Source: a virus
DNA length: 59,762 nucleotides
Virus record (IMG/VR): IMGVR_UViG_3300037549_000080
Span: 1 to 59,762 of that record
Reading direction: 5' to 3' (one strand)
Every line of letters starts with the position of its first letter. The first letter of the stretch is position 1. Position numbers and translations under genes: made by a program. Shown piece by piece: positions 48,112 to 56,197 of this stretch. The notes below the pieces were generated by a model, which made no database searches, had not been told where the DNA came from, and saw nothing but the letters and a program-made list of their open reading frames with translations.

Positions 48112-50200
48112 TGCCATAAATCTCCGGGAACAGGTCACCCACCTGCCGGCGGTACTTCCTCGCCAGCCGCACCGCCTCCGCCCCTTGCCTCGGCGTCAGC
48201 TGGTTTTGATAGGCTAGGTGGTGGCCATACTTTACATCAAACTTGCCGAACCCTTCAGCGTTAATCGTGCTGGCTCGGTCCGCGTCCATGCCGGCCAGCT
48301 GCTGCATCGCCCGGTGCGCCCGGTCAATCTGGTCACGGGTCAGGCGCAGCGCCAGCTTGTCCGTTTCCTCACGCCGGGCCGCTTTCTTTGCCTCGGCCGG
48401 GCTGGGCGTAAACGTCACGCTCGTCGCCCCGTTGCTTTCCCGGCGCGTCACCGTGGCCGCCGGCGTCACGTTGGTCAGCGCCAGCCGGGCCTCGGCCTCA
48501 AGTTTGAAATCAACCTCGCCGCGCAGCCGCAGCACTTCGTCGGGCAGCCCGTCATTGAGAATATCAATCCGGCCAATCTTTTCGTTCACGCCCTTGCACA
48601 CCGCCTCTTCAATCGTGCCGGCCGCGAAAAATATCCGCTGGATGCTCTTGGCACCCTTGGCTCGCCACACCCGGCCCAGCGCCTGCTTCATGTCCTGCCC
48701 GCTCCACGTTGGAAAGATGATGCTCGCCCGCATGCGGCTCGTCGGGCTGCCGTGCAAACTGACACCCACGCCGCCCGCCTGTATGATGGCCAGTATCACA
48801 TGCTGCTGGTCGGCTTGGAAGGCGTCAATGTTGCCCTGCCGCTCCGCCTCAGTCTGCCCGCCTTTGATTAGGCACTTGGTGCCCAGCTTTTCGGACAGGG
48901 CGGCCAGTGTCTCGGTGAAGTTCACAAACACTGCCACGCTCATGCCTTCTTCTATCAAATCTTCAACCATCGCCACCACCGCCGGCACCTTGATTATCTC
49001 CGTCCGCTGCCGGGCGCGTAGCATCTCTGTCAGTATGCAGGCTTGCTTCTTGGCATCTTCCATTTCGCTGGCTGCAATCCGGGCAATCTCTTCGGCCATT
49101 TCTTCGTTCACCCGGTTGATGGCGGCTGCATCGCATTCGTAGCACTCTGCGGTTATTTGAGTTTCCGGGAACTGGTCACCTAGGTCGGCTATCCGTATGC
49201 GGGTACCGTGCAGCGGGAAAATGCTCTTATGAATCTTGGCCAGCGCCTCGCGGCCGCCGGTGAATTCCATCCCCCAGTTGCCCCGGCTGACCCCGTTCCG
49301 CAGCATCCACGGGTAAAACTCATGCTCGCTTTTAATCAGCCCGGCCACCCGCGCCGAAAACTTCATCTGCATCGGGTTGTCAGCCGCCGTCGCGCTCAGG
49401 CCCAGCACCTTGTATCCTTGACGCAGCGCAGCCAGCCCCAGCTGGGCGTTCAACGTCTTGGCGTTTTTCATGCGATGGCACTCGTCAAAAATAATCACTG
49501 TGTCGGCCGGCAGGTGCCACAGGAACTCCTGATACTTTTCCACCGACTTATCCCGCTTATTCCGGGTCTTGTTTTCCAGTGAGCAAACCGGCAGCGTGCC
49601 CCGGCGAAGCATTTCATAGTTCTCGCATCCGGCCAGCTGCACCCCGTAGTGGGCCGCCGCCCGCTTCCAGCTGGTCCGCACCGCCAGCGGGCACACAATG
49701 AACGCCTTCAGCCCCAGCACGGCACAGGCTGCGAGATTCACGTACGTCTTGCCGGTGCCCGTGTCGCTGGCGTCCAGCGCCGAACCGTAGTCCAGCAGCG
49801 CCCGCGCCTGCCGGCGAACACTGGGCACCTGATACGGTATGCACAGCGGTTCAACGGCCGCCAGATTGGCGTGGTACTCCACCGGCAAATCCGCCAGCGC
49901 CCCGGATAGCGCCCGTTCCATTTCAGCGCGCTCCGCATCTTGCTTGGCCTTGCGCTCGGCATCTTTGGCCGCCTGTGCGGCCGGGTCGGTGGATTGCCAC
50001 CAGCACACTTCCCAGACGCCTTGGTACTGGCCGCAGGATATTCCGGCCGCCCGCAGCTGTTCCTTGGCCTCACGCCACACGCCCCAGAAGGCTTGGCTCG
50101 GCGGTGCCTTGCGCAGCATCTTGTCACCCGCCCGGGTCGGCACCAGCTTGGCCTCGCCCCAAGGCAGCAAGGTCTTGATGTCAATGGTGGTCGCTTGCAT
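48101..50200 (-). CDS. SNF2-like superfamily 2 helicase/ATPase
   Basis: A 699-aa protein. A helical N-terminal extension of about 120 residues (HARP-like WREAKEQLRAAGISCGQYQG) precedes the ATPase core. The core has Walker A DTGTGKT (146-152), motif Ia-like FIVCPLAVRTSWKRAA, the DECH box near residue 236 (IIFDECHRMKNAKT), LSATAADNPM and the second lobe VAVFVNFTETLAALSEKLGT. Motif V/VI is IIFPTWSGQDMKQALGRVWR. Such proteins remodel DNA or protein-DNA complexes. Located between dyad promoters B and A; a recombination or fork-repair role is possible. Confidence 0.85.
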   Translation of the reverse strand: MQATTIDIKTLLPWGEAKLVPTRAGDKMLRKAPPSQAFWGVWREAKEQLRAAGISCGQYQGVWEVCWWQSTDPAAQAAKDAERKAKQDAERAEMERALSGALADLPVEYHANLAAVEPLCIPYQVPSVRRQARALLDYGSALDASDTGTGKTYVNLAACAVLGLKAFIVCPLAVRTSWKRAAAHYGVQLAGCENYEMLRRGTLPVCSLENKTRNKRDKSVEKYQEFLWHLPADTVIIFDECHRMKNAKTLNAQLGLAALRQGYKVLGLSATAADNPMQMKFSARVAGLIKSEHEFYPWMLRNGVSRGNWGMEFTGGREALAKIHKSIFPLHGTRIRIADLGDQFPETQITAECYECDAAAINRVNEEMAEEIARIAASEMEDAKKQACILTEMLRARQRTEIIKVPAVVAMVEDLIEEGMSVAVFVNFTETLAALSEKLGTKCLIKGGQTEAERQGNIDAFQADQQHVILAIIQAGGVGVSLHGSPTSRMRASIIFPTWSGQDMKQALGRVWRAKGAKSIQRIFFAAGTIEEAVCKGVNEKIGRIDILNDGLPDEVLRLRGEVDFKLEAEARLALTNVTPAATVTRRESNGATSVTFTPSPAEAKKAARREETDKLALRLTRDQIDRAHRAMQQLAGMDADRASTINAEGFGKFDVKYGHHLAYQNQLTPRQGAEAVRLARKYRRQVGDLFPEIYGNAK

Positions 50201-50203
50201 AGG

Positions 50204-50407
50204 TCAGCGCGTAAAGGGTTGCGATAACTCCCACTGCTTCAGGGTTTCCCTAATCTCTTGGGCGTGCGCCTTGGCGAGCTTCAGGCAGGTTGGTTTGTGG
50301 CCGCTGCCATCACGTATCATGCCGCACAGGAACTTAATCATGTTCCTGTGGTGCGCAATTACGTTCCGGTAAATCTGCGCCGCTTCCTGCTCTCTTTGGT
50401 CTTTCAT
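50204..50407 (-). CDS. Hypothetical protein, 67 aa, first gene after promoter B
   Basis: MKDQREQEAAQIYRNVIAHH then RNMIKFLCGMIRDGSGHKPT and KAHAQEIRETLKQWELSQ. It is helical and basic, without recognised motifs. Its start is preceded by GGCCGAACGAACAACTAACAACGACAAGACC, a typical hairpin-leader arrangement. The SNF2-like gene begins three bases after its stop. Function unknown. Confidence 0.65.
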   Translation of the reverse strand: MKDQREQEAAQIYRNVIAHHRNMIKFLCGMIRDGSGHKPTCLKLAKAHAQEIRETLKQWELSQPFTR

Positions 50408-50470
50408 GGTCTTGTCGTTGTTAGTTGTTCGTTCGGCCCGCTGGGCACCGTGCCCACCGCAACCGTGCAG

Positions 50471-50501
50471 ATAGTATGCAGTATATCCGCTGCATTGTCA
50501 A
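50471..50501 (-). promoter_or_regulatory. Dyad-spacer promoter B
   Basis: Minus strand: -35 TTGACA (50501-50496), 19-bp spacer with TGCAG-CGGATATA-CTGCA, -10 TACTAT (50476-50471). The -35 contains the stop codon of the upstream zinc-ribbon gene. It is the best match to sigma70 consensus among the four copies and drives the 67-aa gene and the SNF2-like helicase. Confidence 0.75.
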
Positions 50502-50656
50502 CACCTATTTTTGACGCCTTTCGGCCTGCCCGGCAGGGCTGGCAACCGGCCGCAGTGCGGGCACCGGCCCGGCCGTGGCTTCATCGTCCCGCAATGCCGG
50601 CACAGGAACCGGGCGGTGCGGCGGCTGTGGTAGATGCTTTTCTGGTGACCGGTCAT
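50498..50656 (-). CDS. Small zinc-ribbon protein
   Basis: A 52-aa protein from ATG 50656, overlapping the preceding stop (ATGA). It contains FLCRHCGTMKPRPGRCPHCG, two CxxC knuckles, in a very basic context ending PKGVKNRC. Small zinc ribbons bind nucleic acid or partner proteins. Its stop codon TGA lies inside the -35 of promoter B. Family not assigned. Confidence 0.7.
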   Translation of the reverse strand: MTGHQKSIYHSRRTARFLCRHCGTMKPRPGRCPHCGRLPALPGRPKGVKNRC

Positions 50657-50979
50657 GGCCATTGGTTGCTGCCCTGCGTCCGCATCCAGCGCAACGTCGA
50701 GGCCAGCGCGGAGTACCCGCTGCCGTTGGTGAGCGCGGCCATTTGGTCGCACAGGTCGCGGGGCTGCACTTCCTCGGTTTCCGGTATGTCGCCGCCGTGG
50801 CGGTACAGGCACGGGATGCAGATCGCGTAATACTCCCGCTTGCACTTCGGGCATTTCTGCATGACCGCTATCGGCAGGAGCGTGTTCATCGCCAGCCGCT
50901 CCTCGCTGAACACCTTGGTCAGCACCAAGCCCCAGCCGATTATCCATTCCCATTCACGCCGTGTCATTTCATTTTCCAT
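50653..50979 (-). CDS. Zinc-finger-containing hypothetical protein
   Basis: A 108-aa protein: EWEWIIGWGLVLTKVFSEER, then CPKCKREYYAICIPCLYRHG (C-x2-C-x8-C-x2-C), then ETEEVQPRDLCDQMAALTNG. It overlaps both neighbours and lies among small zinc proteins after the transglycosylase-like gene. Function unknown. Confidence 0.65.
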   Translation of the reverse strand: MENEMTRREWEWIIGWGLVLTKVFSEERLAMNTLLPIAVMQKCPKCKREYYAICIPCLYRHGGDIPETEEVQPRDLCDQMAALTNGSGYSALASTLRWMRTQGSNQWP

Positions 50980-51412
50980 ACTTGACCATTAAGTTTAGGC
51001 ACCTGATTGCATAGTCATGCTCATCCGGCCGCTGGTGCCGCAGGTGCGCCGGGCAGTGCCAGAGCAGGAACCATTCGTAATCCGTTGGCGTCCGGCCAAA
51101 GACCTGGATGCGTCTAGCCATCACCAGCTCGTCCACCGCCCGCTCAGTCACCGGGTTCCATGCGGCCGACAGCGGCAGCTTGGTCGCCTTGCGCCATTCG
51201 CCCGGCAGTATCTGGTTCCGGCCGACCTCGCCGTGGGTGCCGACCTTGGTGCCATCTTCAACGTCGCCCAGCGCCAGCCACCGAGCCTGCTCCGCCGGGA
51301 ATGTAACCTGTAGCCGGGGAGCAGGCTTTGGTTGGTTTGTCGCGGCCGGTTGCCCGCCCACCAGCGGCACAGCGCCGAGCGCAGTCATAAATATCAGGGC
51401 GAATATTTTCAC
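50969..51412 (-). CDS. Secreted lytic transglycosylase-like protein
   Basis: A 147-aa protein from a GTG at 51412, two bases after the RadC-like stop. Residues 1-22 (VKIFALIFMTALGAVPLVGG) form a Sec signal. The mature part contains HGEVGRNQILPGEWRKAT, like the catalytic E and GxxQI segment of soluble lytic transglycosylases, and RTPTDYEWFLLWHCPAHLRH in place of the end of that fold. If active it would cut peptidoglycan from the periplasm, making it a candidate endolysin of the signal-exported kind. The full transglycosylase motif set cannot be confirmed by eye. Confidence 0.5.
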   Translation of the reverse strand: MKIFALIFMTALGAVPLVGGQPAATNQPKPAPRLQVTFPAEQARWLALGDVEDGTKVGTHGEVGRNQILPGEWRKATKLPLSAAWNPVTERAVDELVMARRIQVFGRTPTDYEWFLLWHCPAHLRHQRPDEHDYAIRCLNLMVKYGK

Positions 51413-51414
51413 TT

Positions 51415-51879
51415 TCAGTAGGCAAAATATCCCAGTTCCCGCAGGCTGCAATATCCTTTTCCCTTTTGCGCATCGCCCACAATCACGTGGTCGCACAATT
51501 CGATTTTCAGCAGCTGCCCGCACCGGATTAAGTCGCGGGTAACTTTGATGTCAGCCTCGCTCGGTGAGCTTTCGCCGCTGGGGTGGTTATGCATCAGGAT
51601 GATGCTCGCAGCGCTCATGCCAATGGCCGGCTTGAACACTTCCCGCGGATGCACCAGTATCGTGTCCAGCGTGCCGGTGCTGATGACCGTGTGGCCGGTC
51701 AGGCGCTTGCGGCTGTTCAGGCATATCAACACCAAGGTTTCGACGTCTTGGTTGAAGCGCGGGTCAGTGGCCACGTACTGCCGCCAGTAGTTCACCACCA
51801 TATCCGGCGTGTCACAGATTGGGTCCGCCACCGGGCACTCCCGCAGCGTCATCACTTTGAATTCGATTGGTTGTTTCAT
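51415..51879 (-). CDS. radC: RadC-like JAB/MPN-domain protein
   Basis: A 154-aa protein covering the RadC catalytic-type domain. VLICLNSRKRLTGHTVISTG, LDTILVHPREVFKPAI and the metal motif H97-N-H-PSGESSPSEAD110 are intact, followed by LCDHVIVGDAQKGKGYCSLR. The N-terminal HhH region of bacterial RadC is missing, as usual for phage and plasmid copies. The biochemical role of RadC is uncertain; the fold is a JAMM metalloprotease. It overlaps the preceding zinc-ribbon gene. Confidence 0.9.
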   Translation of the reverse strand: MKQPIEFKVMTLRECPVADPICDTPDMVVNYWRQYVATDPRFNQDVETLVLICLNSRKRLTGHTVISTGTLDTILVHPREVFKPAIGMSAASIILMHNHPSGESSPSEADIKVTRDLIRCGQLLKIELCDHVIVGDAQKGKGYCSLRELGYFAY

Positions 51880-52103
51880 GATAGCTCTTTCAGCTGTTCA
51901 GCGGCGTGGTGTTCACAGATGCCGTGCGATGTCTTGTAACCGGCGGCAATCAATTTTTTCGTTTCCCTCTTATCCGGGTCACACCACGCGCACACCGTCA
52001 GGGTCGTTCCGGCCGGCAACGCTGTGAAGTTTTCCGTTCTTACATACCCGATGTCCGGGTTAAAAATGCAGGGCTGTCCGTTGTGCTCAAGTGATTTTAT
52101 CAT
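51876..52103 (-). CDS. Small zinc-binding protein (CxxC...HxxC...H)
   Basis: A 75-aa protein with TLTVCAWCDPDKRETKKLIA and YKTSHGICEHHAAEQLKELS. The arrangement C-x2-C...SHGIC-x2-H recurs in small phage and plasmid proteins, in my recollection, and resembles a zinc knuckle. The start context GATTTATGATAAAA has no Shine-Dalgarno site. It overlaps the RadC-like gene by ATGA. Function unknown. Confidence 0.65.
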   Translation of the reverse strand: MIKSLEHNGQPCIFNPDIGYVRTENFTALPAGTTLTVCAWCDPDKRETKKLIAAGYKTSHGICEHHAAEQLKELS

Positions 52104-52106
52104 AAA

Positions 52107-52364
52107 TCATCCCATCTGGGTTATGCACCGGCAGCAGCTGCACATCCAGCCGTGCGTTCCGGTGACCGGGTTGCGAAAGTAAACCTGCTCGCCCTCAGGC
52201 TTGCACTGGCACCAGCTGTCACGCAGGAACTTGAAATTCACGGCCGCTGCGGCCAGTGCGACTTGGTCGTGGTCACCTGCCATGCTCAGCGGCCCTGTGG
52301 CCATTGCCAGTTCGGTTAGGCGGCTGTCGGTGCCGGGTTCCATTGTCCAAAGATTGGCGTTCAT
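52107..52364 (-). CDS. Hypothetical protein with C-terminal cysteine cluster
   Basis: An 85-aa protein: MNANLWTMEPGTDSRLTELA, then SWCQCKPEGEQVYFRNPVTG and WMCSCCRCITQMG. Five or six cysteines in CxC and CxCCxC form suggest a zinc site. It follows the 75-aa gene closely; the end of that gene supplies ACAACGACTAAT as its leader. Function unknown. Confidence 0.6.
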   Translation of the reverse strand: MNANLWTMEPGTDSRLTELAMATGPLSMAGDHDQVALAAAAVNFKFLRDSWCQCKPEGEQVYFRNPVTGTHGWMCSCCRCITQMG

Positions 52365-52365
52365 A

Positions 52366-52593
52366 TTAGTCGTTGTAAATGGTGGCGATTACCAACGTCA
52401 GCGGCACTTGGTAGCGCTCGCACAGCCCGGCATCCTGCGGCCGGGTGGGCAGGTGCTTGAAGGTGCCGTAAATCGGCAGCGTAAACTCAGCCGGCCACTG
52501 GCCCGGTGCCCATTGCAGGTCTGATGCATCGCAGCTTAGTTCCAGCGCACCCAGCCGGGTGGTCTGCGTAAATGTGTCAAGGTTACATGTCAT
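52366..52593 (-). CDS. Hypothetical protein, 75 aa, first gene after promoter C
   Basis: MTCNLDTFTQTTRLGALELS, then WAPGQWPAEFTLPIYGTFKH and VPLTLVIATIYND. Mostly beta structure. It is the first cistron after dyad promoter C and has the leader CGAACAACTAACAACGACAAG. No family recognised. Confidence 0.65.
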   Translation of the reverse strand: MTCNLDTFTQTTRLGALELSCDASDLQWAPGQWPAEFTLPIYGTFKHLPTRPQDAGLCERYQVPLTLVIATIYND

Positions 52594-52659
52594 AGTCTTG
52601 TCGTTGTTAGTTGTTCGTTCCGGCCGGGCCTGCCACCGTGGCCTGCCCTAACCGTACTG

Positions 52660-52690
52660 ACAATATGCAGTATATCCGCTGCATTGTCCA
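52660..52690 (-). promoter_or_regulatory. Dyad-spacer promoter C
   Basis: Minus strand: -35 TGGACA (52690-52685), 19-bp spacer TGCAG-CGGATATA-CTGCA, -10 TATTGT (52665-52660), with an upstream TGAAAATAG. The K-to-L gene gap also contains a GCGGCC/GGCCGC hairpin at the methyltransferase stop. Confidence 0.7.
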
Positions 52691-52719
52691 GAACTATTTT
52701 CAGTTATTTTGCGGCCGGT

Positions 52720-54459
52720 TTACTGGCCGCTGCCCAGCAGCAGCCGGGCGTCACCGGTGCCCAGCTGCACGTTGGTCTTGAAGTATTCGGCGGCTTTCGG
52801 GTCATCCAGTTCCTCCGCCGCTTCCTTGCCCGTGCGCAGCCAGCCCCGGAGCCGGCCGTGTTCCACGTTCAACGCCAGCATGAAATCCTTGTTCAACCGC
52901 AGATGCACGTTGCCATTCAGGAAGGCCCGGCAGTCGAACAGCAGCTTGCCGGCACCCAGCGGCGTCATATAGAAGTTCTCCGTCTTGCCCGGTGTCCAGC
53001 CGGTGCGGCCGGAATAGATCAGTCGCGGTTCGCTGGTGTTGTTCTGGAAACCAAGGTTGCGAGCCAGTGTCCCTAGGTCTTGCAGGAAGCTGGCCGATGA
53101 CTCATTCAGCTCTGAATCCCGCCACGTTGACCGCATGCCGCCGCCCAGCCGGTGCGACACAATCCGGTAATCCAGCGCGTAGTGACTGTTCGGGTCGGCT
53201 TCGTCCCGGCCGCGCCACCGGTTTTCCACCCAGACCCGGTGATTGCTCTTGTACAGCGTCACGTTGGCTTTCTCCACCATCTGCTCGTAGGTTTCCAGCA
53301 GCTGCGAATCAATGTACCGGTTCGCGTTCTTGATTACCCACAGCACCACTTCAAGGATGTTGTCCACGGTGAAGTCCACCTGCACATGCTTTTGAAGCGT
53401 TTCCAGCAGCTGCTTCCGGCTCTTGTTGGTCAGGCGCTCGGTGATGGCGTTCAGGTGGTCGAACAGCTCTTTCCAGTAATCGTTGCGCAGCCCGGCCAGA
53501 CGCAGCTTGAGGCATTGCATGATTTTGTCCGGGAAGATTTCAAACTCACGCAGGAGATCCACATCCAGGTCGGACACCAGCCGGTAGTTCTTATTCACGT
53601 GTTCCATTTCGGCGTTGTACAGCTGCACCAGCGCCTCGGGATAGTTCGGGCCCACCACCAGCGAATGGAACGGCCGCACCCGGCCGCCCTTGGTCTTTTC
53701 CTCACTGAAACCGTGGTCGGGTTTCTCTGGCTCGGCGGCCTTGAACCGGTTGATTAGGTCGGCAAACTGCTCCTTGAAGAATCGGCCAAACGCATCGTCT
53801 TTGTCTCGGTCGTACCGGTCAACCCGGTACCGGATGCTGAGCAAGTCCACCTTGGCGCGGGCCTTGCGGTCTTCCGCATCTTCAAAGTCAAAGCTGCCCA
53901 CCTTGACTGCTTCAACCTCGCGGAATTGCAGCGCGTCAAGGATTTCTATGCTGCCTTCCCAGCGCCGGGGCAGCAGCAGATACACCACCCGGCAGGATGC
54001 CTCCCGGATAATCTTTTCGGCCCATGGGACAAACTGGCTGTAAGGCGGGTTGCAATAGATGATGTCCACCGGCTTCGAGAGCAGGCTTTGTTCTTCAAAC
54101 TTGGTGCCCACCACCAAGACTTCATTCGGCAGTTCGGCGCAAAGGATATGCGACTTTTCAATGGCATGCAAATTGTTCACTCCGCATTTCTCTTTGACGG
54201 CCATTAACACCTTGCCGTTGCCGGCCCCGATGTCCAAGATGCTGCTCTTGCCTTCGCGGTCATCGTCCCGGTGGCCATGCTCGTTCACGTACACCAGCCC
54301 GATGTCCCGGCACAGCGCCATGATGATTTCATTGGTGGTCGGGTACCACTCATGGTCTTCACCCGCCTGCTTCAGTTCCTCGACCAGCTTGCGCGGCGTG
54401 GTGAAGCTGCCGGATGCGGCCGCCGGTTCAAAGGTCAGGCCGGGCTGGGTGGCGGTCAT
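52720..54459 (-). CDS. DUF4942-containing DNA methyltransferase
   Basis: A 579-aa protein. The SAM site is ILDIGAGNGKVLMAVKEKCG (about 73-92) and the catalytic motif is DIIYCNPPYSQF (about 130-141), so it is a gamma- or beta-type amino-methyltransferase with NPPY. The C-terminal 300 residues (TVDNILEVVLWVIKNANRYI, NVTLYKSNHRVWVENRWRGR) correspond to DUF4942, which is common in phage and mobile-element methyltransferases. Likely substrate is adenine N6 in phage DNA, for protection from restriction. It overlaps a small regulator-like gene by ATGA. Confidence 0.85.
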   Translation of the reverse strand: MTATQPGLTFEPAAASGSFTTPRKLVEELKQAGEDHEWYPTTNEIIMALCRDIGLVYVNEHGHRDDDREGKSSILDIGAGNGKVLMAVKEKCGVNNLHAIEKSHILCAELPNEVLVVGTKFEEQSLLSKPVDIIYCNPPYSQFVPWAEKIIREASCRVVYLLLPRRWEGSIEILDALQFREVEAVKVGSFDFEDAEDRKARAKVDLLSIRYRVDRYDRDKDDAFGRFFKEQFADLINRFKAAEPEKPDHGFSEEKTKGGRVRPFHSLVVGPNYPEALVQLYNAEMEHVNKNYRLVSDLDVDLLREFEIFPDKIMQCLKLRLAGLRNDYWKELFDHLNAITERLTNKSRKQLLETLQKHVQVDFTVDNILEVVLWVIKNANRYIDSQLLETYEQMVEKANVTLYKSNHRVWVENRWRGRDEADPNSHYALDYRIVSHRLGGGMRSTWRDSELNESSASFLQDLGTLARNLGFQNNTSEPRLIYSGRTGWTPGKTENFYMTPLGAGKLLFDCRAFLNGNVHLRLNKDFMLALNVEHGRLRGWLRTGKEAAEELDDPKAAEYFKTNVQLGTGDARLLLGSGQ

Positions 54460-54746
54460 TTGGCACCGCCTTTCGGAATCTTGCTGACCGCATTGGCCAG
54501 CAGCACGTAGTTCGCCGCTTGCATCAGCGCCAGCCCGGCCCCGAGGCGCGGTTCCTGCCTCATCGCTGGGTCAATGTTGAGGTAGCTCTCTACCTGCTGC
54601 CGGTTCCACGGGCTGCCGCCGGACGGCGGCGTGGCTGTGTTCATGCGCTTCAGGATGGCCGTCTTGGCACCCCGGGTCTTGGCGCAGTATTCTGCTATGG
54701 GCGTGATGGTGTCCTGCCACAGCTGTACCGATGTTCTCTTTTTCAT
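54456..54746 (-). CDS. Putative helix-turn-helix regulator
   Basis: A 96-aa protein from ATG 54746: MKKRTSVQLWQDTITPIAEY, then RGAKTAILKRMNTATPPSGG and SPWNRQQVESYLNIDPAMRQ with EPRLGAGLALMQ. The A-K-T-A-I-L-K-R then N-R-Q-Q-V-E-S-Y-L spacing resembles an XRE-type helix-turn-helix. It is the only obvious small DNA-binding candidate in this region, so it could act on the dyad promoters, though that is speculation. It overlaps the methyltransferase start. Confidence 0.5.
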   Translation of the reverse strand: MKKRTSVQLWQDTITPIAEYCAKTRGAKTAILKRMNTATPPSGGSPWNRQQVESYLNIDPAMRQEPRLGAGLALMQAANYVLLANAVSKIPKGGAK

Positions 54747-54778
54747 TGATGGTGTCTTTCGTGTTTGGTTGCGGTTGG

Positions 54779-55273
54779 TTAGTCTTTGCAGAATTGGTCC
54801 ACGTGTTCGGCCAGCGCCATCAGTTCCTCGGCCACACCGTTCAGCCGCCGCATACGGTCCCAGTGCTGGTCCTGCGCCGCCTTGAGCGCGGCCACCCCGC
54901 AGCCGCCGTCCTGAGGGTAATAGTCCCGGCCGTTCGGGTGGCACTTTTTCAGCGCTTCCTTGGCCAGCTCCACCGCCCGGCGGGCCTCAAGGTAATCGGT
55001 GCGAAGGTCGGCCGGGCTGGTGCCGTTGCTGTGGCACGTGGGTCGCGCCATGATGCCGCTCAGGGCCACCAATTGCTTTCCGCCGGCCAAGTATTTTTCG
55101 AACTCAAGGTCGTAGAACACCGCGTGGTTCAGTTCCACTTCCTCAAACTTGTGGATTTTGTACCCAGCCGGCAGGTGGAGCAACTCCTGTGCGTCCGCCT
55201 TTGACCCGGCCCACAGCACCCCGTGAATCAATCCGCCGCCCGGCCGCTCAATTTGAACTTTGAATTTTTTCAT
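54779..55273 (-). CDS. Hypothetical protein with HPNGRDYY motif
   Basis: A 164-aa protein: a beta-rich N-terminal domain (KFKVQIERPGGGLIHGVLWA) and a helical second half with KCHPNGRDYYPQDGGCGVAA and AAQDQHWDRMRRLNGVAEEL. I recall the CHPNGRDYY segment from caudoviral proteins without known role. The start context is GATAATTTATGAAAAAA. Function unknown. Confidence 0.65.
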   Translation of the reverse strand: MKKFKVQIERPGGGLIHGVLWAGSKADAQELLHLPAGYKIHKFEEVELNHAVFYDLEFEKYLAGGKQLVALSGIMARPTCHSNGTSPADLRTDYLEARRAVELAKEALKKCHPNGRDYYPQDGGCGVAALKAAQDQHWDRMRRLNGVAEELMALAEHVDQFCKD

Positions 55274-55340
55274 AAATTATCAGGTTATCAGTTTGCCCGC
55301 CCGCCCCGGCGCGTCACCGGAGCGGGCTGCGGGCGGTTGG

Positions 55341-56060
55341 TTACTTGAGCAGCCCGGCCGCCTTGACCTCGGCCACGTACGCCGCATGGTACTTCAGGAC
55401 GTTCTTCGGGTTGGTCCGGTATTTCTTGGTGGCTTCATCTTTCTCGTCGGCAAACCGGGCCACCACACGGGCCGCCACGGCGTCAGCTGTGCCGCCCTTG
55501 ATAACCTCTTCCCAGCAGGCGCGGTCAAAGGCGTTGCTGGGGAAACCGTCACCGGCCGGCTTCGTGGCCTTGGCCGCTTTCGGCGCCTTCGGTTCCACCG
55601 GGGCCACCGTGACTTGCTTGCTCTCGGCCTGCGTCACCGTGCCGTCAACCGCCACCGTGTACAGCCCTTCCACATCGGTGCGGCGGCCGCTCGCCGGCAA
55701 CTCGGCCTCAAGGTGGAACTGAATCGTAAACGGGCGGGTTTCGTTAATCAGGATTGGCTTCAGGCTGCGCACCGGCAAGGTGCTGGTCTTGCCGTCAGTG
55801 AGGCGGGCTATGGTAAAACAGGCGGCACTGCGCGGGGCGGTGATGCTGGGCGTGAAGTGCTTCACCGGGGCGGCCGGGGCTTTGGTTGAAAGGTCCTGCA
55901 CCGGCTGCGCCGTGGGCGTCACGTTCTTCAGGCTGCGGCTCGGGGCCGGGCGGCTGTCGTACGCTCCGGGCACCGGGGCCGTGACCGGCGTGGCGGGGCG
56001 TGCCTTGCGGGTGTTCAAAGTTTCGTTTTTGGTGGTCTTGCTGGCTTTGGTCGTTTTCAT
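55341..56060 (-). CDS. Basic low-complexity protein, first gene after promoter D
   Basis: A 239-aa protein rich in Lys, Ala, Pro and Thr (MKTTKASKTTKNETLNTRKA). A beta-rich middle, about 75-150, is included (RPFTIQFHLEAELPASGRRT), and a helical C-terminal domain (PKNVLKYHAAYVAEVKAAGL) follows. The basic tails suggest nucleic-acid binding. It is the first cistron after promoter D with the leader CAACAACTAACAACGAACAA. Family not recognised. Confidence 0.65.
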   Translation of the reverse strand: MKTTKASKTTKNETLNTRKARPATPVTAPVPGAYDSRPAPSRSLKNVTPTAQPVQDLSTKAPAAPVKHFTPSITAPRSAACFTIARLTDGKTSTLPVRSLKPILINETRPFTIQFHLEAELPASGRRTDVEGLYTVAVDGTVTQAESKQVTVAPVEPKAPKAAKATKPAGDGFPSNAFDRACWEEVIKGGTADAVAARVVARFADEKDEATKKYRTNPKNVLKYHAAYVAEVKAAGLLK

Positions 56061-56123
56061 TTTAGTTGTTCGTTGTTAGTTGTTGCTGGCCGGGCCGCAA
56101 CATGCTGCCCGCTACCAACACTG

Positions 56124-56154
56124 ATACTATGCAGCCTATCCGCTGCATTTGCAA
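56124..56154 (-). promoter_or_regulatory. Dyad-spacer promoter D
   Basis: Minus strand: -35 TTGCAA (56154-56149), 19-bp spacer with the perfect inverted repeat TGCAGC-GGATAG-GCTGCA, -10 TAGTAT (56129-56124). Upstream CAAAATAAATC gives an AT-rich element. It is the most symmetric of the four copies. Confidence 0.7.
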
Positions 56155-56197
56155 GATTTATTTTGAACTTTTTCAGGCCGCCTTGGCCGACTGTGTT

